Assembly (NCBI RefSeq): GCF_023856365.1
Contig: NC_064538.1
Coordinates: 8,750,435-8,814,434 of the forward strand
Length of the DNA: 64,000 nt
Reading direction: 5' to 3'
DNA from: Brienomyrus brachyistius
Taxonomy: Eukaryota > Chordata > Actinopteri > Osteoglossiformes > Mormyridae
A program made the position numbers and the translations under genes. Within the stretch, counting starts at the first letter, position 1, and every line of letters begins with the position of its first letter. Shown here in pieces: positions 62,201-64,000 of this stretch. Below the pieces are notes generated by a model. The model was not told the DNA's origin. It worked only from the letters and a program-made list of their open reading frames with translations, and searched no databases.

Positions 62201-63634
62201 AGCCACCCACTGTGAATTTTCACACACTACTGTGTCTAGACTTTACAAAGAATGGTGTGATGAACAAAAAACACCTTGTTGATGAGAGATATCATAGGAG
62301 AATGACCAGTATCATTAAGGCTAAAAAGGAAGGCAAAAATAGCAGCTCAGTACAACAAGGACAGGAAGATGAGCATTTCCAAATACACTCATCAGACCTT
62401 GAAGTGCTACCGGGGGTCCTGCCTGATACTATGCAAGGATACCTAGTAAAGGGGGCACTGAGTGTATGAACATCTGCCTAACCAAAGTCTCCAACAAACA
62501 CCCTTCATAAGCACTGCATGCTTCCCAATCCATTGATGTACTAACTGCTTATCCTGCTTTTGGTAATGAGGCGGGTAGGATCCTATTCCAAAGTCCATCA
62601 CAGGCCACGTGCACATACAAGAAAAGAAGAGGAGAACATTCACACTGTCACAATGGAGATGGATTTCAACCCCCCAGCCCCAAACATGGCACAACCTCTG
62701 TACCACCTCATGGGTTCATAAGAATAACAAAAATTATTACAAATTGTTAAAAAACTTATTACACTGCCATGTCATTCCCTGTCACATCATGGTGTATTCT
62801 GCTATGTAAAACATGTTTATAGGCATAATAGCTAATGGAGGTGTTTCATAAGTCGTATACAACATTTGGAACACAAACAATGAATGTTACATGTTACATT
62901 GCAGAGGGACACAGGATAAAAAAATATTATTGTAGCTTTTAAAACAAACAACAATAATAATCACAACAACAAAGGTCCCTACTCCCAATGTAGAAGGTTC
63001 AGATCCAGAAAGTACAAATCCAGACTGAAGTTTTGTTTCAACCAACCAATTCAGTATAAAGAGTCACAGAGTACGGGGTGGCATGGTGCTGCAGTGGTTA
63101 GCACTGTTGCCTCACACCTCTGGGACCCGGGTTCGAGTCTCTGCCTGGGTCACATGTGTGTGGAGTTTGCATGTTCTCCCCATGTCGTCGTGGGGTTTCC
63201 CCCCCCACAGTCCAAAGACATGCTGAGGCTAATTGGAGTTGCTAAATTGCCCGTAGGAGTGCATGTGAGAGTGAATGGTGTGTGAGTGTGCCCTGCGATG
63301 GGCTGGCCCCCCATCCTGGGTTGTTCCCTGCCTCGTGCCCGTTGCTTCTGCGATAGGCTCCGGACCCCCCCCCCCCCCCCCCCGTGACCCAGTAGGGGTA
63401 AGTGGTTTGGAAAATGGATGGATGGATGGAGTCACAGAGTACTCAACTGGTTGGGTGACACAAAACCTTGGTCTGGATTTGTACTTTCTGGACCTGAACT
63501 TTCCATCTCTGGTGTGCACAAGGTCCTGTCATATCTTGTCTCACAGTATTTACCCTTGTCTTACCTCAGAAGATGAAACAGAGGAGAGTGCCATCCAGCG
63601 GTACGTGGACCCACCGTTTAGGAGGGAGGAGTGA
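33480..63634 (+). CDS. mov10: MOV10 RNA helicase (22 coding exons)
   Basis: Exons: 33480-33610, 33829-33910, 39944-40107, 40731-40942, 41121-41370, 45328-45462, 46179-46341, 49157-49305, 49622-49792, 50373-50520, 50923-51084, 52295-52392, 52985-53082, 55453-55551, 55989-56094, 56389-56506, 58325-58516, 58981-59055, 59975-60100, 61442-61530, 61903-61997, 63570-63634. All are GT/AG and in phase: 2928 nt, 975 residues (human MOV10 is 1003). Family role: Upf1-like SF1 helicase moving 5' to 3' on RNA, acting with Argonaute and UPF1 in decay bodies and restraining retroelements. Motifs seen: Walker A GPPGTGKT (519-526), Ia APSNSAAD (548-555), II DEAG (639-642), [11 protein letters not shown] (668-675), IV NYRSHP (721-726), V QGQE (859-862), [10 protein letters not shown] (897-904). 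DEAG and the N-terminal domain separate it from UPF1. The ATG has a strong context. All motifs are intact, so it should be functional. Whether it is mov10a or mov10b cannot be told here. Confidence 0.93.
33633..33776. repeat. Compound microsatellite filling mov10 intron 1
   Basis: CT-rich, then (TATC)n, (TA)n of nearly 60 bases and (GA)n. It takes up about two thirds of the 218-base intron 1, between donor and acceptor. Confidence 0.97.
33829..33910 (+). CDS. mov10: mov10 coding exon 2
   Basis: Encodes residues 44-71, [20 protein letters not shown] then KATVRGDW, matching the human FSSMLYG region. Acceptor CCACAG|GCATG, donor GACTGG|GTAAGT. A GTGAGG inside the exon (CTCTG|GTGAGG) is a possible alternative donor. 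Confidence 0.85.
34581..34640 (+). repeat. 5'-truncated SINE with target duplication
   Basis: Only the last 60 bases of the SINE are present (ccccgcgacccagtaggat ... tggatggatgg). It is flanked on both sides by ATGTCTATT (34572-34580 and 34641-34649). Truncation at the 5' end plus a direct repeat is the signature of LINE-driven insertion. Confidence 0.8.
35157..35190. repeat. Short inverted repeat
   Basis: gtacttttggtac (35157-35169) and gtaccaaaagta (35179-35190) pair as a hairpin. It resembles the arm sequence of fish MITEs but no larger element could be bounded. Confidence 0.5.
37000..37423. mobile_element. Pogo/Tigger-like MITE
   Basis: Inverted ends CAGTAAAATCC (left, 37000) and GGATTTTACTG (right end 37423), each bordered by TA. 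Internally both halves carry variants of ccgttata/tataagc repeats. At 424 bases without a long frame it is non-autonomous. TA duplication and CAGT termini fit the pogo branch of Tc1/mariner. Confidence 0.7.
38413..39903 (+). mobile_element. Tc1-type element with long terminal inverted repeats
   Basis: Both ends carry imperfect inverted repeats of about 160-170 bases; for example left aaattaactaagatgccaat matches right attggcatgttagttaattt inverted. Near 39287-39330 the plus strand reads like the Tc1 end of the DDE domain ([18 protein letters not shown]), but the frame is broken. A solo LTR interrupts it at 39450-39693, and an extra block near 38825-39050 with tataaagg and aataaag may be another insertion. 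Confidence 0.7.
39450..39693. mobile_element. Solo LTR nested in the Tc1 element
   Basis: A 244-bp block starting TG (tgtaggcgag) and ending CA (gaacgtgaca). The flanks are gaaag (39445-39449) and gaaac (39694-39698), a 5-base duplication with one change. It shares the phrases actgaaatacgcaaga and aggtaggcgtggtccacg with the LTR at 47404-47699. Five-base duplications fit Gypsy-type elements. Confidence 0.65.
39944..40107 (+). CDS. mov10: mov10 coding exon 3
   Basis: Encodes residues 72-125, [20 protein letters not shown] then a variable stretch ending [13 protein letters not shown]. Arg-rich and poorly conserved. Acceptor TGCTAG|GTGCAC, donor CAAGA|GTAAGA. It was read in a frame without a starting Met. 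Confidence 0.8.
40229..40455 (+). repeat. tRNA-derived SINE of a second type
   Basis: Head tggctcagtgggctaagcat resembles a tRNA A box region and gttactagttcatgcc a worn B box. The body is unrelated to the TGGA-tailed SINE, and it ends in an A-rich attaataaagta tail. It lies in mov10 intron 3. Confidence 0.65.
40731..40942 (+). CDS. mov10: mov10 coding exon 4
   Basis: Encodes residues 126-196, [20 protein letters not shown] then [11 protein letters not shown] and TCPLQLNP, a beta-rich N-terminal domain that aligns with human GQLLIRLDL...ELPCPLGP. Acceptor CTATAG|GAGC, donor TCCAG|GTATGG. Confidence 0.92.
41121..41370 (+). CDS. mov10: mov10 coding exon 5
   Basis: Encodes residues 197-279, [20 protein letters not shown] then the beta strands up to YKPVQLPKQ and EGVKPDR. 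The PDR end matches human GERPDR. Acceptor CAACAG|AAGGC, donor GACAG|GTAGGC. Confidence 0.93.
41641..42077 (+). repeat. Older tRNA-like SINE interrupted by a younger SINE
   Basis: tagctcagtggttagcattg at 41650-41669 is tRNA-like. The copy is split at 41707 and resumes after 42062. The split is marked by gggttaaatcctgcc (41693-41707) and gggtttaatcctacc (42063-42077), a 15-base duplication with two changes. Confidence 0.65.
41708..42062 (+). repeat. TGGA-tailed tRNA-headed SINE, near full length
   Basis: Head ggcatggtggtgtactggttagcactg (A-box-like), B-box-like ggttcgagtctccggctggg, a conserved body with catgttctccccatg, and a tail of tggatggatg. About 355 bases. At least six related copies are in this window. 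Confidence 0.85.
42430..42725 (+). repeat. Diverged SINE copy
   Basis: Shows the same block order as 41708-42062 (cctctgggact, gaggagtttgcatgttctcc, cccccacagt, aattggagct, gaaaatggatgg) with many changes. Confidence 0.7.
43080..43255. mobile_element. Palindromic MITE with CAGTGGTTCTCAA end
   Basis: The left arm (cagtggttctcaatcctgtt cctaaccctccccc) is mirrored by the right arm (gggggagggttaggaac ... gaggaccac) over about 58 bases. The CAGTGGTTCTCAA start resembles hAT-Charlie ends. No clear 8-bp duplication was found. Confidence 0.75.
44207..44256. repeat. (TG)n followed by long G run
   Basis: About 30 bases of TG repeat run into about 20 G. Such tracts favour Z-DNA or G-quadruplex forms and replication slippage. 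Confidence 0.95.
45328..45462 (+). CDS. mov10: mov10 coding exon 6
   Basis: Encodes residues 280-324, [20 protein letters not shown] then [12 protein letters not shown]. It aligns with the human YPPPRLRQLLP region. Acceptor CCAATAG|GTCGG, donor AGCAA|GTAAGT. Confidence 0.9.
45463..46178 (+). other. mov10: mov10 intron 6
   Basis: Contains a worn stretch at about 45696-45930 with weak resemblance to the TGGA-tailed SINE (gaacaggcctaggctccgg, ggataagctgttatggaaaa). Nothing else recognised. Confidence 0.5.
46179..46341 (+). CDS. mov10: mov10 coding exon 7
   Basis: Encodes residues 325-379, [20 protein letters not shown] then [20 protein letters not shown], matching human LRLLLHLEELQMEHDI. Acceptor CTCAAG|GTCTA, donor CTTGAT|GTGAGT. 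Confidence 0.93.
46514..47760 (-). mobile_element. CR1/Rex-type LINE, broken reverse transcriptase
   Basis: Minus-strand frames give [65 protein letters not shown] and [10 protein letters not shown], in order. These are fingers and palm blocks of a non-LTR reverse transcriptase. The expected FADDT catalytic block between YIND and the AQRLQWDLD stretch is lost and the frame shifts there, so the enzyme is dead. The copy is 5' truncated and split by a solo LTR. Confidence 0.85.
47404..47699. mobile_element. Solo LTR nested in the LINE
   Basis: A 296-bp block from TGTCACGAG to GGGCATGACA, flanked by exact CTACC repeats (47399-47403 and 47700-47704). Taking it out restores the LINE reading ...catgatctacc-tctcctaaatcc. 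Ends and a 5-base duplication fit a Gypsy-type LTR. Related to 39450-39693. Confidence 0.8.
47937..48983. mobile_element. Pogo/Tigger-like non-autonomous DNA transposon
   Basis: Inverted ends CAGTGGTGCCTGAGGTTCAC (47937) and GTGAACCAGAGGTACCACTG (end 48983), each bordered by TA. The 1047 bases include a tandem array (48006-48365) but no transposase frame. The ends and TA duplication suggest the pogo group. Confidence 0.75.
48006..48365. repeat. Tandem array, unit about 127 bp
   Basis: The phrase gatattaagtcattatttcg with agtaagccatgg recurs at spacings near 127 bases, with a shorter third copy. It lies wholly inside the pogo-like element. Confidence 0.7.
49157..49305 (+). CDS. mov10: mov10 coding exon 8
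   Basis: Encodes residues 380-428, [20 protein letters not shown] then [20 protein letters not shown], matching human VPGVTESRPSVLRGD. Acceptor AACCAG|GTCCC, donor GAGAA|GTAAGA. Confidence 0.93.
49306..49621 (+). other. mov10: mov10 intron 8
   Basis: 316 bases, no repeat or coding feature seen. A (TGTC)n stretch lies near the acceptor (49601-49616). Confidence 0.7.
49622..49792 (+). CDS. mov10: mov10 coding exon 9
   Basis: Encodes residues 429-485, [20 protein letters not shown] then [12 protein letters not shown] and LFPTGY. Matches human FKVNFTFNRQPLRVQHRAL. Acceptor CCATAG|GCTGC, donor CTAAG|GTTAGC. Confidence 0.92.
49793..50372 (+). other. mov10: mov10 intron 9
   Basis: 580 bases of AT-rich sequence; no repeat family or coding feature recognised. 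Confidence 0.6.
50373..50520 (+). CDS. mov10: mov10 coding exon 10 (Walker A)
   Basis: Encodes residues 486-535 and holds helicase motif I, GPPGTGKT (519-526), whose Lys525 should bind ATP phosphate. [20 protein letters not shown] is nearly the human sequence. Acceptor CTGCAG|GTTAA, donor AACAG|GTTTCT. Confidence 0.97.
50592..50722 (+). repeat. 3' part of a TGGA-tailed SINE
   Basis: Reads gatgggttggttcctatcct ... gataggctaaggaccccccatg ... tagatggatgg, matching the last third of the SINE. It lies in mov10 intron 10. Confidence 0.75.
50923..51084 (+). CDS. mov10: mov10 coding exon 11
   Basis: Encodes residues 536-589. [20 protein letters not shown] is helicase motif Ia and matches human [16 protein letters not shown]. 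Acceptor CTCAG|GTGGGG, donor CTACTG|GTAAGG. Confidence 0.95.
51085..52294 (+). other. mov10: mov10 intron 11
   Basis: Contains a stretch at about 51244-51570 starting agaggtgctcacactttttc, which resembles hAT-type MITE ends, then a Tc1 relic (51655-52170). No coding exon. Confidence 0.6.
51655..52170 (-). mobile_element. Tc1 transposase relic
   Basis: Minus-strand frames give [20 protein letters not shown] and [18 protein letters not shown] (N-terminal DNA-binding half). A shifted frame then gives [20 protein letters not shown] (DDE half). At least one frameshift separates them and both ends are missing. Confidence 0.85.
52295..52392 (+). CDS. mov10: mov10 coding exon 12
   Basis: Encodes residues 590-621, [20 protein letters not shown] then [12 protein letters not shown], matching human CCNWDAKKGEYVFPAKKKL. 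Acceptor AAACAG|GAATG, donor GGACG|GTAAGG. Confidence 0.95.
52393..52984 (+). other. mov10: mov10 intron 12
   Basis: Includes a worn SINE-like stretch at about 52672-52800 (ttaggccattgaacaaaagc). Otherwise nothing recognised. Confidence 0.5.
52985..53082 (+). CDS. mov10: mov10 coding exon 13 (DEAG box)
   Basis: Encodes residues 622-654. [16 protein letters not shown] carries motif II, DEAG (639-642), the Walker B site typical of MOV10. Acceptor CCACAG|ATTTG, donor GCAG|GTAAGG. Confidence 0.97.
53083..55452 (+). other. mov10: mov10 intron 13 (2.4 kb)
   Basis: Contains a 7-copy minisatellite (54422-54681) and a worn SINE-like stretch at about 54948-55140. The remaining sequence is unclassified. 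Confidence 0.6.
54422..54681. repeat. Minisatellite, 7 copies of 36-38 bp
   Basis: Units begin gagttaatatggagtaacaa and end gatgtgtctc or gatgtgtctctt. Lengths run 38, 38, 36, 36, 38, 36, 38, adding to exactly 260 bases. The first two units carry private changes; the last five are nearly identical. Confidence 0.95.
55453..55551 (+). CDS. mov10: mov10 coding exon 14
   Basis: Encodes residues 655-687. [20 protein letters not shown] carries helicase motif III. Acceptor CCGCAG|GACTC, donor TTAG|GTGAGA. Confidence 0.96.
55552..55988 (+). other. mov10: mov10 intron 14
   Basis: 437 bases with nothing recognised. Confidence 0.6.
55989..56094 (+). CDS. mov10: mov10 coding exon 15
   Basis: Encodes residues 688-722, [20 protein letters not shown] then KLVKNY. 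It begins motif IV (NYRSHP), completed by exon 16. Acceptor TCATAG|GCATG, donor TACAG|GTACTT. Confidence 0.95.
56145..56275. mobile_element. Palindromic MITE, copy 2 (left arm shortened)
   Basis: Starts cagaggtggaaagttcaggt and ends tggatttgtactttccgg acctgatttt. About 40 bases of the left arm present in copy 1 are missing. It lies in the 294-base mov10 intron 15. Confidence 0.75.
56389..56506 (+). CDS. mov10: mov10 coding exon 16
   Basis: Encodes residues 723-762, [20 protein letters not shown] then WEHLRKR, matching human RSHPTILDIPNQLYYEGELQ. Acceptor CCCCAG|GTCCC, donor AAAAGG|GTAAGT. Confidence 0.96.
56507..58324 (+). other. mov10: mov10 intron 16 (1.8 kb)
   Basis: Holds a SINE tail fragment near 56595-56640 (catccattcatccatcc), a G-rich run near 57547-57555 and unclassified DNA. 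No exon seen. Confidence 0.55.
58325..58516 (+). CDS. mov10: mov10 coding exon 17
   Basis: Encodes residues 763-826, [20 protein letters not shown] then SFFNVTEV and [15 protein letters not shown]. Matches human GFPIIFHGVMGKDEREGNSP. Acceptor TTTTTAG|GATTT, donor AACAG|GTGAGT. Confidence 0.96.
58517..58980 (+). other. mov10: mov10 intron 17
   Basis: 464 bases; includes tgggccccccaggcc, a phrase common in fish repeats, but no element could be bounded. Confidence 0.5.
58981..59055 (+). CDS. mov10: mov10 coding exon 18
   Basis: Encodes residues 827-851, [20 protein letters not shown] then IKDLK. Acceptor TTGGTAG|GTCCAG, donor CTTAAG|GTAGAT. Confidence 0.95.
59056..59974 (+). other. mov10: mov10 intron 18 with poly-C 3' end
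   Basis: Mostly AT-rich and unclassified. A G-run sits near 59813-59823. It ends with C16 (59948-59963), then aaatgaataag, then exon 19. Confidence 0.7.
59948..59963. repeat. mov10: C16 run beside the exon 19 acceptor
   Basis: A pure C16 stands in for the polypyrimidine tract. Eleven purine-rich bases (aaatgaataag) separate it from the exon. Confidence 0.95.
59975..60100 (+). CDS. mov10: mov10 coding exon 19 (motif V)
   Basis: Encodes residues 852-893, [20 protein letters not shown] then [10 protein letters not shown] and [14 protein letters not shown] (859-862) is helicase motif V. Acceptor AATAAG|GTCGG, donor GAGAAG|GTACTG. Confidence 0.95.
60101..61441 (+). other. mov10: mov10 intron 19 (1.3 kb)
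   Basis: About 80 percent of the intron is a Harbinger element (60125-61183) that starts 24 bases past the donor. Confidence 0.75.
60125..61183 (+). mobile_element. PIF/Harbinger DNA transposon, defective
   Basis: Imperfect inverted ends: agctgggcaaacaccgtgcg at the left, cgtgcactgtgtgattttt (complement) at the right, both with gattttt. Two transposase pieces lie inside in plus orientation. One at about 60398-60529 reads [20 protein letters not shown]. One at 60734-60967 reads [20 protein letters not shown] then [20 protein letters not shown], as in HARBI1-type transposases. The catalytic DDE half after RFLATG is missing, so it is not autonomous. Confidence 0.8.
61442..61530 (+). CDS. mov10: mov10 coding exon 20 (motif VI)
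   Basis: Encodes residues 894-922. [19 protein letters not shown] is helicase motif VI and almost the human sequence. Acceptor ACACAG|AGGTT, donor AAACG|GTATGG. Confidence 0.97.
61531..61902 (+). other. mov10: mov10 intron 20
   Basis: 372 bases, nothing recognised. Confidence 0.6.
61903..61997 (+). CDS. mov10: mov10 coding exon 21
   Basis: Encodes residues 923-954, [20 protein letters not shown] then a variable tail. Human has FLEFCKENGGYTGCPF here. Acceptor TCTCAG|ATTCA, donor GGGAG|GTAAGA. Confidence 0.93.
62028..62460 (+). mobile_element. Deletion derivative of a Tc1 transposon
   Basis: Ends CAGTGACCACTTTATTAGGT and ACCTAGTAAAGGGGGCACTG are inverted repeats. The inside keeps only the N-terminal transposase region (for example the gccttgttgatg/agaggagaatg-like stretch near 62270-62305) and drops straight to the 3' end. 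The wording is that of a widespread fish Tc1 family. Confidence 0.8.
62992..63515. mobile_element. Palindromic MITE, copy 3, split by a SINE
   Basis: Left arm 62992-63074 (agaaggttcagatccagaaa ... agtcacagagtac) and right arm 63443-63515 (tcaactggttgg ... ggacctgaactttcc). Without the SINE they rebuild the same palindrome as copy 1. Confidence 0.85.
63075..63428 (+). repeat. TGGA-tailed tRNA-headed SINE with 14-bp duplication
   Basis: Full order of blocks from ggggtggcatggtgctgcag through ggttcgagtctctgcctggg to the tail atggatggatgg, about 354 bases. Flanked by exact GAGTCACAGAGTAC (63061-63074 and 63429-63442). A C-rich run (63365-63383) interrupts the body near its end. Confidence 0.92.
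63570..63634 (+). CDS. mov10: mov10 terminal coding exon 22
   Basis: Encodes residues 955-975 and the TGA stop (63632-63634), [20 protein letters not shown] ending in E. The acidic tail ending parallels the human ..PEWRNEL end. Acceptor CCTCAG|AAGAT; phase 1 agrees with exon 21. Confidence 0.88.
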
Positions 63635-64000
63635 ACCAGCAGATCTCATACACTGGCTTATTGAATATTGTCCAGGATTTTGAAGGGATACTAATAATTC
63701 AATTGCTACCATAGTTTACACAGAACTTTTGCCATCGATATTTAACTATTAGACAGGATATCTGCAAATTCTTCTTTTTCAGTTGTTCAAAGGAATACAG
63801 CAATCTTCATAACTAGTACACATTTATTTTGAAAGTTTTTTTTCCCATTTTGTCATTTTCTGCATTTTATAAAAACTAGAAAATATGTTAGAACAGCTAC
63901 AATGCATTCCTTGGTCACCCCCTCACCCTGTCCAATCCATGCTCCTCACCCCCCCCCCAGCTTCTTCAATTTCTAGAATTACTGGATAGATGAACTGGAA
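63635..64000 (+). other. mov10: mov10 3' untranslated region (start)
   Basis: AT-rich sequence after the stop. No canonical AATAAA or ATTAAA was seen before the window ends, so the cleavage site may lie beyond 64000 or use a variant signal. A C-rich run lies at about 63950-63958. Confidence 0.5.

Larger units (their letters stand above)
61998..63569 (+). other. mov10: mov10 intron 21 (1.6 kb)
   Basis: Holds a Tc1-derived MITE (62028-62460), a worn SINE-like stretch (about 62540-62710, minus) and a palindromic MITE split by a SINE (62992-63515). Confidence 0.75.

Overview
The window is a stretch of vertebrate nuclear genome, most likely from a ray-finned fish. The reasons are short intron-split exons with GT/AG borders, Tc1, Harbinger and CR1/Rex-type transposon remains typical of teleosts, a tRNA-headed SINE with a TGGA tail, and many microsatellites and long G or C runs. 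There is no operon structure and no prokaryotic gene. I cannot name the species.

Two protein genes account for the coding sequence. They stand head to head. On the minus strand, st7l (ST7 family) runs from the ATG at 29363 down to the stop at 4974. I rebuilt 15 coding exons that join in phase into a 539-residue protein. On the plus strand, mov10 (SF1 RNA helicase) runs from the ATG at 33480 to the stop at 63634. I rebuilt 22 coding exons that join in phase into a 975-residue protein with all helicase motifs present. The start codons are 4.1 kb apart. In human, ST7L and MOV10 are close neighbours on chromosome 1p13 with CAPZA1 between them; no CAPZA1 exon was seen here.

Layout: 1-4.8 kb is sequence beyond the 3' end of st7l without a recognised gene. 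4.8-29.4 kb is st7l with large introns, one holding a dead LINE and one a solo ERV-type LTR. 29.4-33.5 kb is the shared upstream region, with a possible LTR and a Tc1 relic. 33.5-63.6 kb is mov10, whose introns are heavily loaded with transposons. 63.6-64 kb is the start of the mov10 3' untranslated region.

The repeats allow a relative timeline. Two solo LTRs (5-bp duplications) sit inside an older Tc1 element and an older LINE. A SINE with a 14-bp duplication sits inside a palindromic MITE. Another SINE copy sits inside an older tRNA-like SINE. A Harbinger element lies just past the splice donor between the exons for helicase motifs V and VI. No clearly new system is visible. The points most worth checking are an exact ETS/IRF composite site upstream of mov10, an odd poly-C 3' splice site in mov10, the missing variable segment in st7l, and the well-dated nested insertions.
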